Assembly: GCA_019561615.1 (NCBI GenBank)
Contig: JAHEQA010000027.1
Span: 1-33,041 of the forward strand
Direction: 5' to 3'
From: Methanothermococcus sp. SCGC AD-155-E23
Lineage (GTDB): Archaea > AGJL01 > Methanococci > Methanococcales > Methanococcaceae
Length of the DNA: 33,041 nt
Positions 24,852 to 33,041 of the stretch are shown here, one piece after another. The notes under the pieces were generated by a model. The model worked only from the letters and a program-made list of their open reading frames with translations, searched no databases and had not been told where the DNA came from. Position numbers and translations under genes: made by a program. The first letter of the stretch is position 1. Each line of letters opens with the position of its first letter.

Positions 24852-25682
24852 ATCAGGGTAGGTATACTATGTTGTAGAAAGACCCTTGAAAACCTACTTA
24901 TCTACAGGTACCTGTCAAGGAGATATCCCACTACTTTTATAGATCCTAGAAAGTTAAGATTAGATGTTGATCTTATTCTCTCAAGGGTTGAGAGAGACTA
25001 TTTAAAAGAGGGTCTAGAGGCCCTGAAGTATATTGAGGAGACTACAGATATTGAAGTTATTAATCCAGGGAGAGCTGTGAAGATATGTCAAAATAAATAC
25101 CTCACATATCAGGTGCTAGGGGAGTACATGCCAGTTTCCATCCAGGTGTCTCCAGATAACTTCCAGGATGTAGATTACCTCATGGAGGAGGTAGGTTTAA
25201 AATTCCCTGTAGTAGTAAAGCCAGTCTATGGGGGCTACGGTGATGGGGTTTTAAAGTTAGAGGGAATGGAGGATCTAAAGGGTTTTTTAAATAGATACTA
25301 CGAGAGGAACTCCAGTAACCTTATCCTTCAGGAGTATATACCCTATAGACATGATGTAAGGGTCTTCGTTATCGATAACAGGGTAGTATGTGCCATGGAG
25401 AGGATCCCTAAAAATGACTGGAGGGCAAATTGCTCCCTTGGAGCAGAAACCAGGAGATTCTCTATAGGGGAGGATGTTGAGGATCTTCTTTTAAAGGGTG
25501 TTAAAAAAGTAGGTGCCCACATAGTTGGAGTGGATGTGTTGATAGATGAAGAGGGCAACCACTACATACTGGAGTTGAATATAACCCCTCAATTTAGAAA
25601 CATTATGAGATATGTAGATATTCCCCTGGAGATAGTGAAGTACATAGAAGAGAGGTTAAGTTCCAACAACCATAGGTTCTGA
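24852..25682 (+). CDS. RimK/MptN-like ATP-grasp ligase with apparent ATC start
   Basis: This ATP-grasp amino-acid ligase has an N-terminal pre-grasp domain ([35 protein letters not shown]) and the grasp domain [34 protein letters not shown] and [18 protein letters not shown]. Relatives add glutamate to tetrahydromethanopterin (MptN), F420 (CofF) or lysine-pathway carriers; the substrate here is uncertain. The frame has no ATG, GTG or TTG between the upstream stop at 24783 and a GTG at 25077, which would delete the conserved N-terminus. A perfect GGTGGGAGT site precedes ATC at 24852, exactly where ATG is expected. It overlaps the convergent AspDH gene by 27 bases. Confidence 0.75.
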   Translation: MRVGILCCRKTLENLLIYRYLSRRYPTTFIDPRKLRLDVDLILSRVERDYLKEGLEALKYIEETTDIEVINPGRAVKICQNKYLTYQVLGEYMPVSIQVSPDNFQDVDYLMEEVGLKFPVVVKPVYGGYGDGVLKLEGMEDLKGFLNRYYERNSSNLILQEYIPYRHDVRVFVIDNRVVCAMERIPKNDWRANCSLGAETRRFSIGEDVEDLLLKGVKKVGAHIVGVDVLIDEEGNHYILELNITPQFRNIMRYVDIPLEIVKYIEERLSSNNHRF

Positions 25683-26456
25683 AAGATCCTTAATAAGTCT
25701 TATAACGGAGTAGGCTGCCAGCGCTGAGGTCTTAGGATTCTCCCTGGAGGGCACATTCTCCACAACTGTTCTTATAGTACCAGTGGAGCCTCTAACTGTC
25801 ACCTCATGTCTATTTACAGAGATCTTTGGATCCACCACTATCTTAACCTTTGTTGGAAAGTTAGATGCCAGATAGAGTACTAGAGAGACATTTATATTCT
25901 GAGGAAATTTCTCTATAGCCTCTGAGAAAGAACCTTCAAAGACGGTAGTAGGTTCTGAAATAGCATCTATATCAAACCCCAACCTCTCCAGTGCATCCCT
26001 TAACCCCTCTAGAGGTTTTACCGTTGTCAATGTCACCTCGTATATCTCCCCTAGAGAGGCTGCCTTGATTGCATCTATCCCTGCAATAGCCCCTGAAGGT
26101 ATGTATATCCTTCTGTTGTGTTTCTTTGCAAGGTTGTAGAGTTTCTTGTAGAGGTTAAGGTCTTTAAAGGCACCTACACTCATTATTATTACATCCTTTC
26201 CCCTTTCTATAGCCCTCGTTGCCACCTCCTCCACCGCCTGGATGGAGGCACACTCTATCACCAGGTCCAGATCCTTCTCTACTAACTCCTCTATGGAGTG
26301 ACATACTTCAGCTCCTACCAACCTCCCAAGTTTCTCCGCCTTGTGGATGTGCCTGTCGTAGAGGGCTACAACCTTAGGGTTAATAATACCCTTTAAAATG
26401 GCATTAACTATGGAGGTTGCAATGGCTCCACAACCTACCATCCCTATCCTAAGCAT
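25656..26456 (-). CDS. nadX: L-aspartate dehydrogenase (NAD biosynthesis)
   Basis: It oxidises aspartate to iminoaspartate for quinolinate synthesis, in place of NadB. The 266 residues have an N-terminal Rossmann motif [32 protein letters not shown], the central [11 protein letters not shown] and [16 protein letters not shown]-terminal alpha/beta domain carries the likely catalytic segment [16 protein letters not shown] and [17 protein letters not shown] 26456 lies 12 bases after the PRC-barrel gene stop, so the two are probably co-transcribed. Its end overlaps the ATP-grasp gene tail to tail by 27 bases. Confidence 0.92.
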   Translation of the reverse strand: MLRIGMVGCGAIATSIVNAILKGIINPKVVALYDRHIHKAEKLGRLVGAEVCHSIEELVEKDLDLVIECASIQAVEEVATRAIERGKDVIIMSVGAFKDLNLYKKLYNLAKKHNRRIYIPSGAIAGIDAIKAASLGEIYEVTLTTVKPLEGLRDALERLGFDIDAISEPTTVFEGSFSEAIEKFPQNINVSLVLYLASNFPTKVKIVVDPKISVNRHEVTVRGSTGTIRTVVENVPSRENPKTSALAAYSVIRLIKDLSEPMVVGT

Positions 26457-26468
26457 CTATAACCCCAG

Positions 26469-26714
26469 TTATTTTTTTGGTAGTTTTACCAGTACAATAT
26501 TTCCTATGGCCTCTACGATTCTATAGGGTATAACAATCTTCTTGGAGGGGTCGTCTATCTTATCCTTTAAACATCCCCTGTAGACGTCACTTACCACTAT
26601 ACCACTTACTACACCTTTCTCAGTATCTATCATGGCGTCGTAGACCTCTCCAACGTAGTAACCCTGGGTGGTGTAGATCTTCTTTTTTAAAATCTCACTA
26701 ACCTTAATTGGCAT
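26469..26714 (-). CDS. PRC-barrel domain protein
   Basis: This is a small single-domain PRC-barrel protein: [26 protein letters not shown], shown here as two parts ([15 protein letters not shown] and [12 protein letters not shown]), then [10 protein letters not shown] and a closing strand [14 protein letters not shown] barrels in RimM-like and archaeal proteins mediate RNA or protein contacts; the role of the free-standing archaeal form is unknown. I prefer ATG 26714 (81 residues) with GGGGATTGTT ahead; an in-frame start at 26738 would add eight residues and overlap the C/D box sRNA. Confidence 0.82.
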   Translation of the reverse strand: MPIKVSEILKKKIYTTQGYYVGEVYDAMIDTEKGVVSGIVVSDVYRGCLKDKIDDPSKKIVIPYRIVEAIGNIVLVKLPKK

Positions 26715-26736
26715 AACAATCCCCTGTATTTTTAAC

Positions 26737-26798
26737 ACCTGTCAGACAGTGCCGGTATCATCATCTTAGATCAGTGGGGGTAACTCTCATCATCCAGG

Positions 26799-26799
<1 letters not shown>
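26737..26799 (-). ncRNA. C/D box sRNA (2'-O-methylation guide) at the guaB 3' end
   Basis: On the minus strand all four boxes are exact: C ATGATGA (26793-26787), D' CTGA (26774-26771), C' ATGATGA (26764-26758) and D CTGA (26745-26742). Both guide segments are exactly 12 bases, GAGTTACCCCCA before D' and TACCGGCACTGT before D. The ends pair as ACCTG/CAGGT. By the box D+5 rule the predicted methylated residues are the fifth base of target UGGGGGUAACUC (a G) and the fifth of ACAGUGCCGGUA (a U). The 5' end begins inside the guaB TAA stop codon, so it is probably processed from the guaB transcript. Confidence 0.93.
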
Positions 26800-28343
<1,544 letters not shown>

Positions 28344-28358
28344 TTATTTTAAAAGGGT

Positions 28359-28392
28359 AAAAAAGAGATTAAAGGGGTTAATCATCGATTAA
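28359..28392 (-). terminator. Probable thrS terminator
   Basis: Just after the thrS stop, the minus strand has the small dyad TTAATC-GAT-GATTAA (28392-28378) and then T-rich CTCTTTTTTACCC with T6 at 28364-28359. Archaeal termination relies mainly on U-runs. The dyad alone is weak and AT-rich. Confidence 0.4.
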
Positions 28393-28399
28393 AAAAGTG

Positions 28400-30271
28400 T
28401 TACTTAAAGGTAGGTTGCAGGGAACAGTACATAGGTAGGGTCAAAGGTCTATATGGATACCCCTCTGCCTCCTCCTTTATCCTTCTAATCAACTCCTCCA
28501 CATCCATCCTCTCCCTATAACTACCCTTCAGTGTAGACCTCTCCCTAAGTGTAACTGTCAAGGTGTTCTCCTCCACCTCCCTATCTCCCACCACTACCAC
28601 GTAGGGAATCCAATCCTTTCCAGCATTCCTTATCTTTTTACCAACACTTTCCTCCCTGTCATCAAGATCCACCCTGATGTTACTCTCCCTCAGCCTCTTA
28701 ACAACATTTAAGGCGTACTCCCTATGGGCCTCAGATACAGGTATTACCCTAACCTGGACTGGGGATAGCCAGAGAGGTAGCATTGGAAGTTTACCCCTCT
28801 CAAGATCCCTGTAGGCCTTCTCTAGTAGGGCACATATCACCCTCTCAATACTACCAGTTGGGGAGCAGTGAAGTATCACCGGGTATACCTCTCTATCTCC
28901 CTGGTGTACCTTTATCCCAAACCTTTTAGCACTCTCTATATCTATCTGTACAGTGGGGTTTTCAATAGGTCTACCAAGGCTGTCAATTACAGCCATATCC
29001 ACCTTTCCAACCCAGTAGTGTTTCCTCTCAGGTAGTAACTCAATAAGTACATCCCTCTTATACTTCTCCTTATACTTCTTCGCAAGTTTGAAGAACCACT
29101 CCCTGTTCTCCTGGAAGAAGTCCTCTGTAAATCTGAATATTACAACATAGGGTATGTTCAGATCCTCTCCAGTTTTCAGACACATCCAGAATTGATGCTC
29201 AAACTCCTCCATCGCCTGTTCCATATCTAGGCATACCGTATGCATATCAGGCATTGTAAAGGCCCTAAGTCTCTTTAGACCAACAAGTTCTCCCCTCTGC
29301 TCATATCTAAAACTGTAGGTGGAAAGTTCATACAACTTAAGAGGTAGATACCTTGGAAGTATGTACATGTCTCTCTTCATCATGAACTGGCCAAAGCATG
29401 CTGCAAATCTAAGCATCAACTCCCTATCTCCCTGGGTAAACCTATATTGCCTCTCTCCAAACTTATCTGCATGCTCCCTTATAGCCCTGTTCTCCAAATT
29501 GTACATAACTGGTGTCTCTACAGGCATCCCCCCATACTCCACAACTAGGTTGTACACGTAATCTGCCAGGAGATCCCTAATAAGTTTCCCCTTTGGATAC
29601 CATCTGAAGTGACCATGATCTGAGGAGGGCTCGTAATCACAGATCTCCTTCTCCCTTATATACTTCACATGGGCAGGTTCCCCCCTCTCCTCCTTACCCT
29701 TTATACCTAGTTCCTTGTAGGCCAGAGCCTTTAAATCCTCATCTCTTACAACCTCCTGGATATTCCCCTCTTCCAACTCTATAAGTCTCTCCCCCTCTAC
29801 ATCTAGGAGGTAGAGTTTTGACTCCCTTTTCTCTTTCTCCTCCTTCTCCCCTGTATCACAGGTGATCCTCCTGGACAACTCACTTAGTGGATGTCCCTTA
29901 CAACTTATCTTAAAGGACTTATACCATCCAAAGGGTGCCCTCAATACGTTGTAACCCCTCTCCCTTAACCTCTCCTCCATCTCTACAAGTATCTCCCTTG
30001 CAACCTCTGGAGAGGCCAGATCACTTGATAGATGGGCATAGGGGTATACCACTATGTTGTCAACCTTGAGATTTTTGGCAATTTTTGTTATCTCCTCCAA
30101 GGCCTTTTCTACAATGGCCTTTGGATTTGCCTCATCCCCCCTTTCAACTGCGGTAAATACTGTTAAACACTCCTCCATTCTTCCCTCTAACTTGTTAGTA
30201 TCCTCGGCAATTTTTGTCTTCTCAGTGGCCTTAAATTCTAGATAGTCAGCGTGTATCAGTAGTAACCTCAC
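28400..30271 (-). CDS. thrS: Threonyl-tRNA synthetase, archaeal type
   Basis: This class II synthetase charges tRNA-Thr. The 623 residues have the archaeal N-terminal editing domain (about 1-145, starting MRLLLIHADYLEFKA, D-aminoacyl-tRNA-deacylase-like), which removes mischarged serine. The catalytic core has motif 2 as SYRYEQ-like sequence FRYEQRGELVGLKRLRAFT, and zinc ligands fit C in RFAACFGQF and H in MPDMHTVC and LHCSPTGSIER. The C-terminal anticodon domain begins near VRVIPVSEAHREYAL. The start is GTG 30271 with GAGGGGTA ahead. Upstream lie three phased GTTWAAC boxes. Confidence 0.96.
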   Translation of the reverse strand: MRLLLIHADYLEFKATEKTKIAEDTNKLEGRMEECLTVFTAVERGDEANPKAIVEKALEEITKIAKNLKVDNIVVYPYAHLSSDLASPEVAREILVEMEERLRERGYNVLRAPFGWYKSFKISCKGHPLSELSRRITCDTGEKEEKEKRESKLYLLDVEGERLIELEEGNIQEVVRDEDLKALAYKELGIKGKEERGEPAHVKYIREKEICDYEPSSDHGHFRWYPKGKLIRDLLADYVYNLVVEYGGMPVETPVMYNLENRAIREHADKFGERQYRFTQGDRELMLRFAACFGQFMMKRDMYILPRYLPLKLYELSTYSFRYEQRGELVGLKRLRAFTMPDMHTVCLDMEQAMEEFEHQFWMCLKTGEDLNIPYVVIFRFTEDFFQENREWFFKLAKKYKEKYKRDVLIELLPERKHYWVGKVDMAVIDSLGRPIENPTVQIDIESAKRFGIKVHQGDREVYPVILHCSPTGSIERVICALLEKAYRDLERGKLPMLPLWLSPVQVRVIPVSEAHREYALNVVKRLRESNIRVDLDDREESVGKKIRNAGKDWIPYVVVVGDREVEENTLTVTLRERSTLKGSYRERMDVEELIRRIKEEAEGYPYRPLTLPMYCSLQPTFK

Positions 30272-30287
30272 ACTACCCCTCTTGAAT

Positions 30288-30338
30288 GTTTAACAGTTAG
30301 GTATGTTAAACAGTTAAAAAAGTTAAACTATAAAAATA
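30288..30338. promoter_or_regulatory. Three 17-bp-phased GTTWAAC boxes at the thrS promoter
   Basis: Three units start at 30288 (GTTTAACAGTTAG), 30305 (GTTAAACAGTTAA) and 30322 (GTTAAACTATAAA), each exactly 17 bases apart. The core GTTWAAC is itself palindromic. The third unit overlaps the TTTTTATAG box expected to drive thrS, the second covers the predicted start near 30305 and the first is in the leader. This arrangement looks like an operator array for thrS. Confidence 0.5.
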
Positions 30339-30381
30339 ATTTTTAAAAAAGAGAAGACTTTAACTACTTAAACTCCGTTCT

Positions 30382-30504
30382 GGTTATCTGCTACTTTTAA
30401 AAATATCGTAGCGATAACCTTCCCTCTTATCTGAGGGCTTTCGGGGAAAGAGGAACTCCCCACATCTTCAGGGAATACCTGTAACCATTAGGGCTTAAGT
30501 ACCC
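30382..30504. other. Hairpin-rich intergenic region, candidate structured RNA
   Basis: This non-coding stretch between ribL and thrS holds consecutive stems: GGTTATC-T-GCTAC with GTAGC-GATAACC (30382-30419, 12 bp with one bulge), CCCTC/GAGGG (30422-30437), GGGGA/TCCCC (30443-30461), CAGG/CCTG (30469-30481) and GGG/CCC (30491-30504). On the minus strand a T6 run (CTTCTCTTTTTT near 30345-30356) would end an RNA. On the plus strand a TATAAAAAT at 30329 would start one near 30355. The strand is unresolved and I cannot match a known RNA family. Confidence 0.4.
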
Positions 30505-30536
30505 ATATAGCGGGCATAGGGAAATATCTCAATGTT

Positions 30537-31001
30537 TCACTTGTTGCTATCTATAAAATCCCCTCTCTTCCATCTCTCAATGATCTCCTTAACTATATCG
30601 TAGGAGCTGTGGAAGGGACACCTTACATACTCCTTACATCTTACAACATCCACCTCTAAGTTGTGTCTCTTCAACTCCTCTTTCAACTGATCTGGATCAA
30701 AGGTCTGCTGATCAGGGCCTAAAACGATAACATCTGGTTTAATATTTAAAATAGGTTCCAACTTGTTATTTAAACTACCAAGTATGGCCTTGTCCACAGG
30801 TTTAAGTGCCTCTACCATAAACCTTCGCTGCTCCTCTGGTATAACAGGTTTCCTACCCTTTATCTTCTTAACAGTCTCATCCCTGGCCACTATAACTATA
30901 AGTTTATCCCCTAGACTCTTGGCATACTTAAGGATGTGGTAATGCCCTGGATGTAAAAGGTCGAAGGTACCGGCAGTTACCACTATCTTCTCTTTTTTCA
31001 T
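30537..31001 (-). CDS. ribL: FAD synthetase RibL (FMN adenylyltransferase)
   Basis: It transfers AMP from CTP/ATP-type donors to FMN to make FAD, using a nucleotidyltransferase fold. The ~154 residues show [19 protein letters not shown] with the catalytic HxGH (HPGH) and the second motif region [12 protein letters not shown]. The two C-terminal cysteines (RCKEYVRC) are typical of archaeal RibL, which is redox-sensitive. I prefer ATG 31001, because the in-frame GTG at 31010 lies in the probable ribosome-site region. It follows the UPF0173 gene by about 28 bases, in the same direction. Confidence 0.92.
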   Translation of the reverse strand: MKKEKIVVTAGTFDLLHPGHYHILKYAKSLGDKLIVIVARDETVKKIKGRKPVIPEEQRRFMVEALKPVDKAILGSLNNKLEPILNIKPDVIVLGPDQQTFDPDQLKEELKRHNLEVDVVRCKEYVRCPFHSSYDIVKEIIERWKRGDFIDSNK

Positions 31002-31029
31002 AGTGCTCACAAAAAAGTTAGTAAAAAAG

Positions 31030-31683
31030 TTAAAGGTCTAGACACTCCCCAACCTTAGGTACAACTACCTTAACACCCATCTCCTCCACTTTCTTTACAA
31101 GCTCTGATATATCCTGCTCTATTAGAGGGAAGGTGTTGTAGTGCATAGGTATGAATACCTTTGGATTTAGATACTCAACAGCCTTCACAGCCTCCTCTGG
31201 TCCCATGGTGTACCTTCCACCTACTGGAAGGAGTACTACCTTTGGGCTGTATATCTCCCCTATAAGTTTCATATCCCCAAAGAGTCCAGTATCTCCTGCG
31301 TGATAGACTCTATCGTTAACTATATATCCTGCAGCCACTCCACCAGGGGTGTTCTCATCTATATCCGAGGAGTGTTCTGCCTTAACCATAGTCAACTTTG
31401 AGTTCTTTATCTCAATGGTCCCTCCTATGTTCATACCCTCTGCAGCAACCCCCTGTCTCCCCAGGTATACAGAGATCTCGTGGTTGGATACCACAGGTAT
31501 GTTGTACCTCTTGGATATCTCCACTGTACTTCCAAGGTGGTCACTGTGGCCATGGGTTACAGCTATAACTTCAACCCCCTTAACAACTTCCTCGTAGCCT
31601 ATGTTACAAAGGGGGTTTGGGACGAAGGGATCTACCAGTACCTTATCTATTTTGAAACATGCATGGCCGTACCAGCATATCAT
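31030..31683 (-). CDS. UPF0173 metallo-beta-lactamase-fold hydrolase
   Basis: The 217 residues form a metal-dependent hydrolase: [10 protein letters not shown] at the start, metal motif THGHSDH (43-49), then [11 protein letters not shown] and [10 protein letters not shown], together giving a full dinuclear ligand set. The substrate is unknown. I chose ATG 31683 with GAGGGTG ahead; a longer in-frame reading from 31758 crosses the tRNA-Arg gene and is not real. It lies between tRNA-Arg and ribL, all on the minus strand. Confidence 0.88.
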   Translation of the reverse strand: MICWYGHACFKIDKVLVDPFVPNPLCNIGYEEVVKGVEVIAVTHGHSDHLGSTVEISKRYNIPVVSNHEISVYLGRQGVAAEGMNIGGTIEIKNSKLTMVKAEHSSDIDENTPGGVAAGYIVNDRVYHAGDTGLFGDMKLIGEIYSPKVVLLPVGGRYTMGPEEAVKAVEYLNPKVFIPMHYNTFPLIEQDISELVKKVEEMGVKVVVPKVGECLDL

Positions 31684-31707
31684 GTTAGCACCCTCTAGAG
31701 TTGTAAA

Positions 31708-31784
31708 TGGTGCCCCTGTCGGGATTTGAACCCGAGTCTGCGAATCCGCAGTTCGCAAGCATATCCAGGCTAGCCCACAGGGGC
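31708..31784 (-). tRNA. tRNA-Arg (anticodon GCG), CCA encoded
   Basis: The minus-strand cloverleaf has acceptor GCCCCTG/CAGGGGC, anticodon stem GCGAA/TTCGC and loop CTGCGGA giving anticodon GCG (reads CGC and CGU), and T-arm TCGGG/CCCGA. Discriminator A is followed by encoded CCA (31708-31710). A TTAATATATC element lies about 35 bases upstream. Confidence 0.96.
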
Positions 31785-31822
31785 ATGCATCCTATCTAAT
31801 AGTCTCTATTGATATATTAATC

Positions 31823-32536
31823 TTATTCCTCCTTACACAGTTTCACAAACTCCTCAACTAACTCCTTTTTTATCCTCCCGTTGTTTCTATCCCCTCTGGT
31901 ACATACCGCCCCCCTAACACCTACTATATCACAGCCTATCTCCTTTAACACAGGTATATCCTCCTTTCTTATAGATCCTGCCAATGCACACTTCAACCCG
32001 TAGGTGTGAACCTCCTCTACAAACTCAGAGAGTAACTCCTTACTTAGATGATCAAATAACCTTTTACCGTCTTTAAGGGCAGTGTCTAACATTGCAACAT
32101 CACAGCCAGCATCCCTGGCAACCTTAGGTATTACAAGGGGATCTACAGCACCTACCCTATAGGCATCGGCATATCCTGCAGCCACAACTAATTTACTCTC
32201 GTCCATATCTTTAACTGCCCTTACTACATTCTCCATTACATCCAAGGCCTCCCTGTAGGATCTTGTTCCATAGAGTCCAACTTTTATATAGTCTGCTCCA
32301 CTAACAGCAGCTCCAAGTGCTGCAAGGGTTACTGTTCCAGGCTTATAAGGTACATCTCCCACCGTTGCACTAACTAGACGATCCTCTGGAGTGATATCTC
32401 TAATCTCCCTGATAACCCAGGGGAAGTTTGCACCTAGGGACCCTTCCAGGGGATTTTTAACATCTATAATATCTGCTCCACCTTCAATAGCCTCTTTAGC
32501 CTCCTCCCTATCCTTTGGACTGATAAGAACTATCAT
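31823..32536 (-). CDS. mfnB: (5-formylfuran-3-yl)methyl phosphate synthase MfnB (methanofuran biosynthesis)
   Basis: It converts two glyceraldehyde-3-phosphates into the furan precursor of methanofuran. The 237-residue TIM barrel keeps the residues known for the family: K27 in [12 protein letters not shown]151 and K155 in [23 protein letters not shown] and VGVRGAVC are further signatures. ATG 32536 has GGTGAAGGG immediately ahead. It is a single gene between tRNA-Arg and a metal-receptor gene, on the same strand as both. Confidence 0.95.
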   Translation of the reverse strand: MIVLISPKDREEAKEAIEGGADIIDVKNPLEGSLGANFPWVIREIRDITPEDRLVSATVGDVPYKPGTVTLAALGAAVSGADYIKVGLYGTRSYREALDVMENVVRAVKDMDESKLVVAAGYADAYRVGAVDPLVIPKVARDAGCDVAMLDTALKDGKRLFDHLSKELLSEFVEEVHTYGLKCALAGSIRKEDIPVLKEIGCDIVGVRGAVCTRGDRNNGRIKKELVEEFVKLCKEE

Positions 32537-32591
32537 CCCTTCACCTAAAGGGTGTTTTAATAAAAAATTTTTTAAAAATAGTATTTAAAGG

Positions 32592-33041
32592 TTATTTAAG
32601 CTTTACATGGTACTTTAAGTTGTTATCTCCATCTGGGAACAACTCAGGGTGTATCATCCTGGCGTAATCCTCCATGTAGCCTATAGGGTCCCTTGTCTCC
32701 CATACGTAGTAGTCAGGTTTTGATACGTAGAACCTCCCCTCTTTAAAGGCTTTAAAGTTCTCAAACCCTGAAGTGGGATAGACCTTTAGGAGATCCTCCT
32801 TACTTGTAATGTTTTTAGTTGTTCTAAGTATAACAACATCTGCATCTTTCGCCCTCTCTATAAAGGTTTCAATATCTATCTTTCTAGACCCTGTCCCAGG
32901 TAGATCACTGAATATGTATTTACCATGGAGTTGATTTATTAAAGTTACCCGGAAGTTCTGGGCCTCTGGAACAGAAGGCGGATGTGTGTCACTCAATTTA
33001 AAGACATTTACTACTGTTGGATAATCCTCTGCCTTCCTTAC
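32592..33041 (-). CDS. ABC-transporter metal/cofactor-binding protein, C-terminal part
   Basis: The frame is open to the window edge, so the N-terminus and any signal peptide are missing; 149 residues are visible. The pattern is that of the helical-backbone metal receptors (periplasmic binding proteins for iron complexes or cobalamin): an inter-lobe segment with GKYIFSDLPGTGSRKIDIETF, ADVVILRTTKNITSKEDLL, then GRFYVSKPDYYVWETRDP and a C-terminal MIHPELFPD, which is typical of the family. The ligand cannot be told from this part. The 55 bases to mfnB are AT-rich with no further gene. Confidence 0.75.
   Translation of the reverse strand, partial: VRKAEDYPTVVNVFKLSDTHPPSVPEAQNFRVTLINQLHGKYIFSDLPGTGSRKIDIETFIERAKDADVVILRTTKNITSKEDLLKVYPTSGFENFKAFKEGRFYVSKPDYYVWETRDPIGYMEDYARMIHPELFPDGDNNLKYHVKLK

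Noticed and set aside
30382-30504. RNase P RNA
   Set aside because: A short GAGGAACTCCCCAC string recalls the CR-I region and a GGGCTTAAG recalls CR-V, but the region is too short and I could not pair P1, P2 and P4 or find the full conserved regions.
30340-30536. Archaeal SECIS element or C/D box RNA in the ribL-thrS spacer
   Set aside because: Neither flanking gene has an in-frame TGA, and there is no RTGATGA box paired with CTGA at guide spacing.
31684-31758. In-frame N-terminal extension of the UPF0173 gene
   Set aside because: It crosses tRNA-Arg(GCG); the family begins at the ATG at 31683, which has its own ribosome site.

Overview
This window looks like chromosomal DNA of a hydrogenotrophic methanogen of the order Methanococcales. 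The evidence is gene content: methanopterin (RFA-P synthase), methanofuran (MfnB) and cobamide (CbiB) biosynthesis, a CoM/CoB-dependent fumarate reductase subunit (TfrB), archaeal information-processing genes (aIF2 alpha and beta, Nop10, aMBF1, PAN, archaeal GluRS and ThrRS) and a tRNA-Sec. Starts are preceded by GGTGA/GGAGG-type Shine-Dalgarno sites. G+C on sample lines I counted varied from 33 to 57 %, perhaps a little over 40 % overall. That is higher than most cultured Methanococcales, so a less usual genus such as Methanofervidicoccus is possible, but this is a guess. I see no insertion sequence, prophage, CRISPR array or defence island. It is a compact housekeeping region with no gene-free stretch over 300 bases.

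Layout. 1-4.5 kb: aIF2-beta (with a small zinc-knuckle ORF after it), divergent gltX, convergent birA, a tRNA-Glu/tRNA-Arg pair and argJ. 4.7-8.1 kb: RFA-P synthase, a DUF366-like gene, aMBF1 and divergent PAN. 8.1-12.1 kb: an FAD amine-oxidase/phytoene-desaturase-like protein, then on the minus strand tRNA-Sec, an unknown gene, bioB and larE. 12.2-17.5 kb: tfrB, a five-gene minus-strand operon (fumarase beta, PUA protein, HemK-like methyltransferase, NIF3-like protein, DUF356-like protein) and divergent aIF2-alpha/nop10. 17.6-21.7 kb: a DUF530-like gene, cbiB, convergent bioW and a TIM-barrel protein. 21.8-25.7 kb: a plus-strand operon of a multidomain DHH (RecJ-like) protein, a PRMT-like methyltransferase and an ATP-grasp ligase. 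25.7-33 kb, all on the minus strand: aspartate dehydrogenase, a PRC-barrel protein, a C/D box sRNA, guaB, thrS, a structured intergenic region, ribL, a UPF0173 metallohydrolase, tRNA-Arg, mfnB and a truncated metal-receptor gene.

Functional threads. Biotin genes are dispersed (birA, bioB, bioW). TfrB and the fumarase subunit belong to the incomplete reductive TCA route. AspDH and ArgJ feed NAD and arginine synthesis. Translation and RNA genes recur (two aaRSs, two aIF2 subunits, Nop10, PUA protein, release-factor-type methyltransferase, four tRNAs and a methylation-guide sRNA).

The most notable observations are: a complete C/D box sRNA that starts inside the guaB stop codon; an ATP-grasp gene whose only well-placed start codon is ATC; an archaeal methyltransferase with PRMT-type double-E loop spacing; bioB with a type II-like cysteine pattern, stop/start-overlapped with a three-cysteine LarE; three 17-bp-phased GTTWAAC boxes at the thrS promoter; and a hairpin-rich unassigned region between ribL and thrS.
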